Below are positions 43,341 through 50,738 of a DNA stretch of 61,151 nt, one piece after another; within the stretch, counting starts at the first letter, position 1, and the number at the start of each line of letters is the position of its first letter. Source of the stretch: Chitinophagales bacterium 65-1 (GTDB lineage Bacteria; Bacteroidota; Bacteroidia; Chitinophagales; Chitinophagaceae); contig MWYX01000063.1 of the NCBI GenBank assembly GCA_002050465.1, forward strand, positions 1 to 61,151, written 5' to 3'. Under the pieces are notes generated by a model. The model worked only from the letters and a program-made list of their open reading frames with translations, was not told the DNA's origin and did not search any database. Both the position numbers and the translations under genes were made by a program.

Positions 43341-44341
43341 TATTCGACTATTTTAAAAATATAACATTTGGGCAGCCGCAGTTTTTTTACCTGCTGGTAT
43401 TGATACCGGTATTAATAATATGGAAGATATTCAGGGGACGCACGCAACAGGCAGCTATCAACATTTCATCAGTTAGAGGACTGCAAAATATATCTTCATG
43501 GAAGAATGCCTTCCATCACATTCCGTTTGTATTTCGGTTGCTGACAATAACGTGTATAATATTTGCCCTGGCCCGTCCGCAAACCAGAAATGATGAACAA
43601 AATACTGAGGGAGAAGGCCTGGATATAATTCTTTGCATTGATGTAAGCGGAAGCATGACTGCACAGGACTTTTCTCCCAATAGAATGGAAGCTGCAAAAA
43701 AAGTTGCAGCTGATTTTGTAGACCGACGGATTACTGACAGGATAGGTATTGTAATATTTTCCGGAGAAAGTTTTACCCAATGTCCATTAACTACGGATTA
43801 TGCAGTATTGAAATCACAAATTGAACAAATAAGGAATGGATTGCTGGAAGATGGCACTGCCATTGGTTCGGGGCTTGCTACCAGTGTTGACCGCCTAAGA
43901 ACAAGCACTGCAAAAAGTAAGGTGATTATTTTATTAACTGATGGAATTAATAATAGCGGATTAATTGATCCTTCTACTGCCAAAGAGATCGCAAAACGAT
44001 TTAATGTAAAAGTATACACTATCGGTGTTGGTACTGAAGGCTATGCGCCAACGCCGGTAAATACGCCAATGGGTATTGTAATGCAAAATGAAAAGGTTGC
44101 TATTGATGAAAAACTTCTTACTGCAATTGCCAATGAAACAGGAGGAAGATATTACAGAGCAAAAGATAACCGAAGTCTGGAAAATATTTACAGCGAAATA
44201 GATAAACTTGAAAAATCAAAAGTTCAGATAATAAAATTTACCCGCTTTGCTGAAAAGTTTTATCCATTTGTTTTTGCTGCATTGTTATTTCTTTTCCTGG
44301 AAGTATTGTTACGCTTTACCGTTTTCAAAAGATTTCCATAA
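43337..44341 (+). CDS. BatA-type VWA-domain membrane protein
   Basis: A 334-residue protein starting at GTG (43337), inside the stop of the previous gene. The layout is TM helix pair near the N-terminus (FFYLLVLIPVLIIWKIF, then VFRLLTITCIIFALARPQT), the VWA domain with MIDAS DVSGSM and LTDGINNSG at about residues 93-200, and a C-terminal TM helix (FYPFVFAALLFLFLEVLLRF). This is the BatA/aerotolerance pattern. The usual downstream batB, batC and full batD are missing: rsgA follows after a nested repeat. Confidence 0.88.
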   Translation: MIFDYFKNITFGQPQFFYLLVLIPVLIIWKIFRGRTQQAAINISSVRGLQNISSWKNAFHHIPFVFRLLTITCIIFALARPQTRNDEQNTEGEGLDIILCIDVSGSMTAQDFSPNRMEAAKKVAADFVDRRITDRIGIVIFSGESFTQCPLTTDYAVLKSQIEQIRNGLLEDGTAIGSGLATSVDRLRTSTAKSKVIILLTDGINNSGLIDPSTAKEIAKRFNVKVYTIGVGTEGYAPTPVNTPMGIVMQNEKVAIDEKLLTAIANETGGRYYRAKDNRSLENIYSEIDKLEKSKVQIIKFTRFAEKFYPFVFAALLFLFLEVLLRFTVFKRFP

Positions 44342-44342
44342 A

Positions 44343-44396
44343 GCCCCTCTAAACCTGCCTGACGGTAGGCAGGTCTCCCCCGATAGGGGAGACTTG
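44343..44396. repeat. Expanded interspersed repeat with a second palindrome nested inside
   Basis: Outer part: GCCCCTCTAAA on the left and TCTCCCCCGATAGGGGAGAC (stem TCTCCCC/GGGGAGA) on the right, the family seen at 10878-10910. Between CTAAA and TCTCC lies the 22-bp near-palindrome 44353-44374 (ACCTGCCTGACGGTAGGCAGGT, two central mismatches), which the other copy lacks. Confidence 0.65.
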
Positions 44397-44474
44397 CTAA
44401 CACACAAGCCGCCCCTGTCTCTGAGAATTTAGCGAATATTGCTTCCAATTTATGATTCCTATTTCGTACATCAT

Positions 44475-44489
44475 ACATCGTACTTCGCA
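44475..44489. repeat. Dispersed repeat ACATCGTACTTCGCA, copy C
   Basis: Lies 22 bp before rsgA in the 5' spacer, directly preceded by TACATCAT. It shares 15 bp with copy B near gldB and 12 bp with copy A near rnc. Confidence 0.5.
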
Positions 44490-44510
44490 CATTTCAAATA
44501 ACTTGCGTTC

Positions 44511-45452
44511 ATGAAGGCAACAGTCTACAAATCTACCGGTAGCTGGTATATTGTTAAAAGCGATCCCGATAGCTATCGGGAAGGAAAAACCTTTAATGCA
44601 CGTATAAAAGGCAAATTCAAAATAGATGATATCACTTCTACCAATCCTATTGCAGTAGGTGATTTTGTAGAAATTGAAATGGAAAATGAAGGAGAGGGCT
44701 CTGTTGTTATCAATAAAATAATTGACAGGAAGAATTATATCACCCGACAGTCACCGCATAACAAACACCAGCATCATATTATTGCTTCCAACCTTGATCA
44801 GTCTCTGTTATTTGCAACCTTAAAAGATCCTAAAACCTCGCAGGGCTTTATTGATCGGTTTCTTGTTACGTCAGAGGCATATCATATTCCATCTCTAATT
44901 GTTTTTAACAAGACTGATCTGCATAGAAAGAAAGAAGAGCAAAAATTTGAAGAATTAAAAACTATTTATCAGGCTATAGGGTATAAAGTGATGGCGATGA
45001 GTATTGAAAAAAATATAGGTGTTGAGGATTTGAAAGTTCTTTTGAAAGATAAAGTAACATTACTCAGCGGGCATTCCGGAGTGGGAAAATCATCTTTTAT
45101 AAATATTGTTTTTCCTGAACTGGAATTAAAAACCCAGGATGTTAGTGGCTGGAGCGGCAAAGGTTTGCATACAACCACTTTTGCTGAAATGTTTGATCTG
45201 CCTTCAGGTGGTAAAATAATTGATACTCCGGGATTGCGTGAATTTGCATTAATGGATATTTCTAAGGGAGAGCTTGGCCATTATTTTCCTGAAATGCGTT
45301 CTTTGATAAATGACTGCCAGTTTAATAATTGTATGCATATTAATGAACCCGGATGCGCAGTAAAAGAGGCAGTAAATACAGGAGATATTGCAACAGACCG
45401 TTACGTTAGTTATTTAACCATTCTTGAAAGTATAAAAGAAAAAGCGTGGTAA
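44511..45452 (+). CDS. rsgA: Ribosome small-subunit-dependent GTPase RsgA
   Basis: A 313-residue circularly permuted GTPase that matures the 30S subunit. The N-terminal OB fold (NARIKGKFKIDD, NPIAVGDFVEIEMEN) is followed by G4 FNKTDL, the P-loop GHSGVGKSSF and G3 DTPGLREFAL, in the permuted order. The C-terminal zinc site reads CQFNNCMHINEPGCAVKEAV. The OB fold contains six surplus residues, PDSYRE, directly after the N-terminal VKSD. They are encoded by an 18-bp perfect palindrome at 44564-44581. The frame and all motifs are intact, so the enzyme probably works. Confidence 0.95.
   Translation: MKATVYKSTGSWYIVKSDPDSYREGKTFNARIKGKFKIDDITSTNPIAVGDFVEIEMENEGEGSVVINKIIDRKNYITRQSPHNKHQHHIIASNLDQSLLFATLKDPKTSQGFIDRFLVTSEAYHIPSLIVFNKTDLHRKKEEQKFEELKTIYQAIGYKVMAMSIEKNIGVEDLKVLLKDKVTLLSGHSGVGKSSFINIVFPELELKTQDVSGWSGKGLHTTTFAEMFDLPSGGKIIDTPGLREFALMDISKGELGHYFPEMRSLINDCQFNNCMHINEPGCAVKEAVNTGDIATDRYVSYLTILESIKEKAW
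44564..44581. repeat. Intragenic 18-bp palindrome TCCCGATAGCTATCGGGA in rsgA
   Basis: A perfect 18-bp palindrome read GAT-CCC-GAT-AGC-TAT-CGG-GAA (D-P-D-S-Y-R-E). 18 bp is six codons, matching the surplus in the N-terminal OB fold of RsgA. Confidence 0.85.
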
Positions 45453-45463
45453 AATATATCAGC

Positions 45464-45655
45464 CTAGTACGAAGATCTTCCGCCTTTATACTTTGCTTTT
45501 CTTGCAGCTTTCATTGATGCAGGATCACCGGATAAAATTTTTTCGGCTCCAACGTTTCTGCCATCAGTAGGGCATCCATATTTGGTGTTCTTTCTAAAAA
45601 TAGAACAGCCTGACAGCAAATAAGTGCAAAGAACAAGCACAAGGATCTTTTTCAT
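45464..45655 (-). CDS. Small lipoprotein
   Basis: A 63-residue protein with a lipoprotein signal (MKKILVLVLCTYLLSGCSIF, lipobox LSGC) and a basic mature part, RKNTKYGCPTDGRNVGAEKI and ARKAKYKGGRSSY. The GCPTDGRNVGAEK segment is a pattern I have seen in small Bacteroidota lipoproteins, but no function is known. It is convergent with rsgA, 12 bp between the stops. Confidence 0.7.
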   Translation of the reverse strand: MKKILVLVLCTYLLSGCSIFRKNTKYGCPTDGRNVGAEKILSGDPASMKAARKAKYKGGRSSY

Positions 45656-45734
45656 ATTTTAAAGATAATTGCTTTCGGAGATAGTTCCCTCAACAGTTTT
45701 GTTAAGAATTTCCATCATATTAACCACTGTCTTC

Positions 45735-46250
45735 TCATTTTTTAAACCATTTCGCATACATCACATAGTTATTGGCTATCCTGTTTATTTCACCGCTGAT
45801 CATTTCTTCAGGAATATCTTTTATTTTTTTTGCAGGTACGCCGGCATAAATACATCCGGGCCCTACTATCGTATTTTCAAGCACCACAGCCCCTGCTGCA
45901 ATAATGCTATTACTTCCTATTTGCGCATTATCCATCACTATAGCCCCCATCCCAATCAGCACGTTATCATTCACCATACATCCATGCACTATTGCATTGT
46001 GCCCAATGCTAACATTATTACCAACAACTGTCTTTGCTCTTTCATAGGTACAATGGATGATAGCTCCGTCCTGTACGTTTACTTTATTGCCAAGGCGAAT
46101 ACTGTTTACATCTCCCCTTATCACCGCATTAAACCAAATGCTGCAATCGTCTCCCATTATCACATCACCCGCAATCGTAGCATTTGGTGCAATAAAACAA
46201 TTATTGCCAAACTTCGGCAGCACACCTTTTACAGAAAGTATTAAACTCAT
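45735..46250 (-). CDS. Gamma-carbonic-anhydrase-family protein
   Basis: A 171-residue left-handed beta-helix protein. Hexapeptide repeats run from about residue 18 (NCFIAPNATIAGDVIMGDDC) to 130. The metal-site histidines are visible in VQDGAIIHCTYE and VSIGHNAIVHGCMV, matching the family histidine positions, and the C-terminal helix starts EEMISGEINRIANNYV. Members (YrdA, PaaY, CaiE types) bind zinc or iron; carbonic anhydrase activity is shown for a few. The substrate is inference. It is a lone gene. Confidence 0.88.
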   Translation of the reverse strand: MSLILSVKGVLPKFGNNCFIAPNATIAGDVIMGDDCSIWFNAVIRGDVNSIRLGNKVNVQDGAIIHCTYERAKTVVGNNVSIGHNAIVHGCMVNDNVLIGMGAIVMDNAQIGSNSIIAAGAVVLENTIVGPGCIYAGVPAKKIKDIPEEMISGEINRIANNYVMYAKWFKK

Positions 46251-46406
46251 TTTTTTATTTTTTTTGGTAGTCAGCTATAGTACTGCTATCATCTTCATTG
46301 GCGTCACACTCTTGTACTATATATGATTACTCAGCAATAAAATCTAAACACTAAATTCGTATTATTTTTTTACTATGAACCATCAACCATTAACTATCAG
46401 CCGCAC

Positions 46407-47579
46407 ATGACCAACCGCCAGCTTTTTCTTACTCATATAGCACAAACTTCCGATTCGCCTATGGCATTGGAAATTGTAAAAGCTGAAGGCTGTAAAATGT
46501 GGGATGCAGATGGCAAAGAATACATTGATCTGATTGGAGGGATCAGTGTTTGTAATGTAGGACACCGGCATCCAAAAGTTATTGAGGCAATTAAACAACA
46601 ATTGGATAAATACCTGCATGTAATGGTAAATGGCGAATTGATTCTTTCACCACAAACTGAATATGCAAAACTCCTAACTGATAATTTACCCGCTTCTCTT
46701 AATTCGGTGTTTTTTACTGCATCGGGTACAGAGGCAACGGAGGGGGCTATGAAACTGGCAAAACGTTTTACAGGCAGAACACAAATTGTTGCTTTTAAGA
46801 ATTCATACCATGGAAGTACACAAGGCTCTTTGAGTGTTATGGGAGATGAGTATTGGCGAAATGCATTCAGACCTTTATTGTCGGATGTGCTGCATTTAAA
46901 TTTTAATTCTTTTGATGACTTAGAATTAATTACCGGGCAGACAGCTTGTGTAATAGCTGAAACTATCCAGGCAGAAGCTGGTGTAATTATGCCGGAAAAT
47001 AACTGGCTAAAGGCATTGCAAAAAAAATGCATGGAAACAGAAGCATTATTGGTGTTGGATGAAATTCAATGTGGATTTGGTAGAAATGGTACGCTATGGG
47101 CTTTTGAACAATTTGATGTTGTTCCTGATATTTTGTTATTAGGTAAAGCTTTGGGTGGAGGAATGCCTTTAGGTGCATTTATATCTGATAAAAAATTAAT
47201 GGATTGTTTATCCAATAATCCTGTACTCGGACATATCAACACATTTGGCGGACATCCTGTTTGTTGTGCCTCAGGCTTAGCCGCAATGAAGGTTTTATTA
47301 GATGAGAGGTTAATTGAATCAGTAAAAGAAAAACAGGAATTGTTTATTTCTTTGCTTACTCATCCTCAAATTAAAAAAGTAAGAAGCTGCGGACTGATGA
47401 TTGCAGTAGAATTTGAAAATGCTGAAGAAAATAAAAACATAATAAATAAGTTAATACAAGCCGGTATTTTTACAGACTGGTTTTTATTTGTCCCTCAGTG
47501 TTTACGGATTGTTCCTCCCTTAACTATTTCTGAAGAAGAAATTAAACTGGTTTGTAAAACCATTATAAATTTATTGTAG
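46407..47579 (+). CDS. Class III PLP-dependent aminotransferase (ArgD/acetylornithine-type)
   Basis: A 390-residue aminotransferase of the OAT-like group. Signatures: EYIDLIGGISVCNVGHRHPK at the N-terminus, FFTASGTEATEGAMKLAKRF in the large domain, YHGSTQGSLSV, DEIQCGFGRNGTLWAFEQFD and LLLGKALGGGMPLGAF, whose Lys binds PLP. NTFGGHPVCCASGLAAMKVL is near the C-terminal domain. Members transaminate acetylornithine, ornithine or 4-aminobutyrate; the arginine genes that would point to ArgD are not in the window, so no symbol is given. Confidence 0.88.
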   Translation: MTNRQLFLTHIAQTSDSPMALEIVKAEGCKMWDADGKEYIDLIGGISVCNVGHRHPKVIEAIKQQLDKYLHVMVNGELILSPQTEYAKLLTDNLPASLNSVFFTASGTEATEGAMKLAKRFTGRTQIVAFKNSYHGSTQGSLSVMGDEYWRNAFRPLLSDVLHLNFNSFDDLELITGQTACVIAETIQAEAGVIMPENNWLKALQKKCMETEALLVLDEIQCGFGRNGTLWAFEQFDVVPDILLLGKALGGGMPLGAFISDKKLMDCLSNNPVLGHINTFGGHPVCCASGLAAMKVLLDERLIESVKEKQELFISLLTHPQIKKVRSCGLMIAVEFENAEENKNIINKLIQAGIFTDWFLFVPQCLRIVPPLTISEEEIKLVCKTIINLL

Positions 47580-47603
47580 AGTATTATTATTTAGTTATAT
47601 TGT

Positions 47604-47818
47604 ATGGCAAACACCCATTTTAAATTTCCAAAACTAAGGCTTTGTCTCATAAACTTTTCGGCTTTATAATTACCCTGTTTATAGTTTTTAGTATTAACGC
47701 TCAGCAGATTTACCCTAATACTTTTCTTTGGCGTATTACTGGTAATGGGCTAACAAAGCCTTCATACCTGTACGGCACAATGCATCAAGAATTAAGTAAT
47801 TCTTTCTACATATCATAA
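47604..47818 (+). pseudogene. Remnant of a TraB/GumN-family gene
   Basis: A frame from 47642 to the TAA at 47816 reads LSHKLFGFIITLFIVFSINA followed by FLWRITGNGLTKPSYLYGTMH. This is a signal peptide plus the N-terminal hallmark of the TraB/GumN (PF01963-type) family, whose members run to about 280 residues or more. Only about 58 codons survive; after GTMH it enters QELSNSFYIS and a stop. The only nearby ATG (47604) is in a different frame. The remaining gene was evidently lost by deletion. Confidence 0.8.
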
Positions 47819-47870
47819 AATTTAATAAAATTCTTTATAAAAATACTTTGGAATATCAATTTCATTCGCT

Positions 47871-47889
47871 TACTTTGTAATTCAAAGTA
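47871..47889. promoter_or_regulatory. Operator TACTTTG-N5-CAAAGTA before the membrane protein/regulator operon
   Basis: A perfect 7-bp inverted repeat with a 5-bp spacer (TAATT), ending 5 bp before the ATG at 47895. The identical arms with the same spacing lie before creD at 48862-48880. The arm TACTTTG resembles the promoter -7 element, so a bound protein would block transcription. A lone half-site is at 47844-47850. Confidence 0.75.
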
Positions 47890-47894
47890 CTTTT

Positions 47895-48548
47895 ATGGAT
47901 GCAAGACAACAATCTTTACAGGAGCTGCAACAGATAAAAAATATGATGGAACGCAGCAGCAAATTCATTAGTCTTAGCGGCATAAGCGGAATTGCTGCAG
48001 GCATTTGTGCATTGGCAGGCGTATGGTTTGCCTCACAGAAAATTAATTACCACGTTAATGGTGATTACAATCTATCAAAAATTAAGGATGAAAGCCAGGT
48101 TAGTTTACAAAATGATTTGTTGTTAATCGCTTTACTCACCTTTTTAGCAGCACTTATTTCCTCATTCCTTTTCACATATCTCAGAAGTAAAAGAACAGGT
48201 ATACCACTTTGGGGTACTACTACATATCGTCTCTTGTGGAATATAGGTATTCCTTTGGCGGCAGGAGGATTATTTTTAATAAGAAGTATGCAGCTTGAAC
48301 ATTATGAATTAATAGCTCCCGGGTGTCTTATTTTTTACGGTCTGGCCCTGGTAAATGCAAGTAAATACACACTTGGAGAAGTGCGGTTTTTAGGATATGG
48401 ACAAATAGTACTTGGTATAATTAATCTCTGGATGATCGGTTATGGATTATATTTTTGGGCAGCAGGCTTTGGTTTACTCCATATTATTTATGGAATAATG
48501 ATGTGGTATAAATATGAGAGGGTGAGCAAAGGAATAAACAATGATTAA
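47895..48548 (+). CDS. Six-helix membrane protein linked to a winged-helix regulator and CreD
   Basis: A 217-residue protein with about 30 polar residues first (MDARQQSLQELQQIKNMMER), then about six hydrophobic helices: GIAAGICALAGVWFA, LLLIALLTFLAALISSFLFT, LLWNIGIPLAAGGLFLI and further ones to the end. No motif of known function is seen. Such proteins recur in Bacteroidota directly before a winged-helix regulator and creD. The stop overlaps the start of the regulator gene (TAATG), and an operator precedes it. Confidence 0.75.
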   Translation: MDARQQSLQELQQIKNMMERSSKFISLSGISGIAAGICALAGVWFASQKINYHVNGDYNLSKIKDESQVSLQNDLLLIALLTFLAALISSFLFTYLRSKRTGIPLWGTTTYRLLWNIGIPLAAGGLFLIRSMQLEHYELIAPGCLIFYGLALVNASKYTLGEVRFLGYGQIVLGIINLWMIGYGLYFWAAGFGLLHIIYGIMMWYKYERVSKGINND

Positions 48549-48847
48549 TGAATAATCCTATAGAAAATCTCAATAAAACTTTTGACAGCCGTGTGCGGCT
48601 GGGGATAATGAGTACGCTTATGGTAAATGACCAGATAAATTTTAATGACCTGAAACAACTTATTGGCGTAACTGACGGTAACCTGGCATCTCATATTAAA
48701 GCATTGGAAGAGATTGGGTATTTAAAAGTAAATAAGGGTTTTGTAGGCAAAAAAACAAACACAACTTATACAATAACCAAATCAGGCGAAAGAACGTTCC
48801 AGCAGCATTTAACCGCATTGGAAAGAATGATAAAAACTACTAAATAA
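48548..48847 (+). CDS. Winged-helix transcriptional regulator (MarR/PadR/ArsR-like)
   Basis: A 99-residue DNA-binding protein of the winged-helix type (HTH_34-like). The recognition part is FNDLKQLIGVTDGNLASHIK at about residues 31-50, the wing is VGKKTNTTYTITKSGERTFQ, and the last helix LTALERMIKTT is for dimerisation. It is translationally coupled to the upstream membrane protein gene. Matching inverted repeats flank the pair of genes, before 47895 and before 48898, and the inference is that this protein binds both. Confidence 0.87.
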   Translation: MNNPIENLNKTFDSRVRLGIMSTLMVNDQINFNDLKQLIGVTDGNLASHIKALEEIGYLKVNKGFVGKKTNTTYTITKSGERTFQQHLTALERMIKTTK

Positions 48848-48861
48848 TTTTTTTATACCTA

Positions 48862-48880
48862 TACTTTGAAAAACAAAGTA
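48862..48880. promoter_or_regulatory. Operator TACTTTG-N5-CAAAGTA before creD
   Basis: TACTTTG (48862-48868), spacer AAAAA and CAAAGTA (48874-48880), 17 bp before the creD ATG. It has the same arms and spacing as the operator at 47871-47889. Confidence 0.75.
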
Positions 48881-48897
48881 CTTTTTAATTATAATAT

Positions 48898-50205
48898 ATG
48901 AAAACCATGGAAGAAAGTATCTGGAAAAAGAATAAAATTCTTATTAAGGGGTTTGTTATAGGAATATTGATTTTATTATTACTCATTCCGATGGAGTTTG
49001 TAAAAGAACTGATATACGAAAGAGAAGCAAGGCAAAAAGAAGCAATCAGAGAAGTAAGCAGTAAATGGTCAGGAAAGCAAAATTTTACAGGTCCAATAGT
49101 GGTTTTACCCTATTGGCATGAGCAAATGGATACTTCGAATAAAATAAAAAGAATTAAAATGTTTGCCCATATTTTACCTGATGAGCTGGTAATAAATTCT
49201 ACTGTAAAACCCCAGCAACGGTCTCGGGGTATTTATAAGATAATGTTATATACATCTATGAATCATATCCGTGGGGTTTTTAAAGAATTTCCGGCTCAAT
49301 TAAATATTGATTCAGGAAAAATTATATGGCCGGAAGCTTTTGTAAGGATTGATCTTGGCGATACTAAAGGACTAAATGAAGAGTTAAAGCTTAAATGGAA
49401 CGATACAGTTTTTGCAATGTCCCCAAAGGTGTTCACTGATGCATATGGTAATGAAAGTCTTGTATCCTCATTAAATCTTACAGGTATTCATGATCTTAAA
49501 AATATAAATTTCTCTGCTGATATAAACCTTAGCGGCACTGAACAATTGTTATTTACACCGGTTGGAAAACAAACATCCGTAATTATAAATTCTATATGGC
49601 CCCACCCAAGCTTTACAGGGAATATATTACCTCAATCATCTGTTATTACTAAAACCGGATTCAGTGCAACGTGGAAAAGCATGGCTCATAACAGAAGCTA
49701 TCCCCAGCATTGGAAAGAAGGTTCATATAATTTAAACACGTCTGCTTTTGGAGTAGATCTCTTTATTCCTGTTAACGGATACCAGAAAACATTAAGATCA
49801 GTAAAATATGCCGCACTATGCATATTACTAACATTTGCAGCATTTTTTTTAGTTGAAACCATCAACAAAAAACCGGTGCATCCATTTCATTACGGATTAA
49901 TTGGTTTGGCCATGGTTCTTTTTTATATCCTGCTGTTGTCCTTTTCGGAATATATCTCTTTTAATTTTTCATATGTTATTGCTGCCACCTGTACAATTGG
50001 TTTAATCAGTTGGTTTGTAAAGGGCATTCTTTCATCAGTTAAATTAACAATTGTACTATCACTTGTATTATTACTTATGTATGCCTACATATTTACATTA
50101 TTGCAATTGCAGGATTATGCCTTGTTTCTTGGCAGCATTGGATTATTTATAATGCTTGCTGTGGTAATGCATTTTTCAAAAAAGCTAAAAGATAATGTTA
50201 CCTAA
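48898..50205 (+). CDS. creD: CreD-family inner-membrane protein
   Basis: A 435-residue protein with one N-terminal helix (LIKGFVIGILILLLLIPMEF), a periplasmic part of about 260 residues that opens with the family sequence SSKWSGKQNFTGPIVVLPYW, and five or so C-terminal helices from about residue 300. The ELIYEREARQKEAIREVSSK helix after the first segment is the CreD hallmark. CreD is induced by envelope stress and beta-lactams in Enterobacteria and linked to resistance; the role in Bacteroidota is not settled. Here it is under a local winged-helix regulator and not CreBC. The operator lies at 48862. Confidence 0.9.
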   Translation: MKTMEESIWKKNKILIKGFVIGILILLLLIPMEFVKELIYEREARQKEAIREVSSKWSGKQNFTGPIVVLPYWHEQMDTSNKIKRIKMFAHILPDELVINSTVKPQQRSRGIYKIMLYTSMNHIRGVFKEFPAQLNIDSGKIIWPEAFVRIDLGDTKGLNEELKLKWNDTVFAMSPKVFTDAYGNESLVSSLNLTGIHDLKNINFSADINLSGTEQLLFTPVGKQTSVIINSIWPHPSFTGNILPQSSVITKTGFSATWKSMAHNRSYPQHWKEGSYNLNTSAFGVDLFIPVNGYQKTLRSVKYAALCILLTFAAFFLVETINKKPVHPFHYGLIGLAMVLFYILLLSFSEYISFNFSYVIAATCTIGLISWFVKGILSSVKLTIVLSLVLLLMYAYIFTLLQLQDYALFLGSIGLFIMLAVVMHFSKKLKDNVT

Positions 50206-50232
50206 AATATTAATTTATCAAAAACAAAAACT

Positions 50233-50622
50233 ATGACAACAAGTGTAAATATTGCCAATATGTTATTCTGGTTTGGGGCTTTGTTACTATTGCCCGCAAC
50301 CTCGTTTATTTTTATTTCATTATTAAAATACGGCCTGGGGCTTCCTTATTTATTTGATTCTGCCGAGCCATTATTAGAAAGCATGGGTATTAAAGAATCA
50401 TTCGGGTTCAATATCAATTTATTGATACTATTGGGACCTGTACTCGCACTGTTATTAAATCTTTATGCCGTAGTAAAAATAGAATGGTACAATGAAAAAG
50501 AAAATTTTTCGGCAAAGGTTTCTGTTCAAAAACATTGGTGGAATATGGTGCTGGTGATTTTTTCCGGACTGCTGCTAGCATTTTTATTTATTTACGCAAT
50601 TGGCGAAAACTGCCGATGCTAA
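50233..50622 (+). CDS. Hypothetical three-helix membrane protein downstream of creD
   Basis: A 129-residue protein with hydrophobic segments at about residues 10-32 (WFGALLLLPATSFIFISLL), 57-77 (INLLILLGPVLALLLNLYAV) and 103-122 (MVLVIFSGLLLAFLFIYAIG). It ends in GENCRC. No family is recognised. It follows creD by 27 bp on the same strand, so it is likely part of the same regulated operon. Confidence 0.65.
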   Translation: MTTSVNIANMLFWFGALLLLPATSFIFISLLKYGLGLPYLFDSAEPLLESMGIKESFGFNINLLILLGPVLALLLNLYAVVKIEWYNEKENFSAKVSVQKHWWNMVLVIFSGLLLAFLFIYAIGENCRC

Positions 50623-50681
50623 AATAAACGAAAGAATTCGGTTGTCAGGATCTATACGCCCTCTCACGCCCTATGGGTGTA

Positions 50682-50715
50682 CAAATAAAATGCCCTGCAT
50701 TAAATATACAGGGCA
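50682..50715 (-). terminator. Terminator downstream of the TolB-like outer-membrane protein gene
   Basis: TGCCCTG (50691-50697) and CAGGGCA (50709-50715) form a 7-bp stem with an 11-nt loop. Read on the minus strand the stem is followed by TTTTATTTGT. It is 24 bp after the stop at 50739 and convergent with the 50622 stop. Confidence 0.65.
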
Positions 50716-50738
50716 CTTAACGTAGCTTTTAATTCGAT

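Noticed and set aside
45669..46244. 191-residue plus-strand ORF
   Set aside because: It is fully antisense to the gamma-carbonic-anhydrase-like gene, whose hexapeptide repeats are clear; the plus-strand product has no family features.
40353..46395. Repeat AACCATCAACC at about 40355 and 46376
   Set aside because: Only about 11-13 shared bases in AT-rich spacer; too weak to call beyond chance here.
46433..47032. 199-residue minus-strand ORF
   Set aside because: It is a shadow of the class III aminotransferase, which has all its catalytic motifs.
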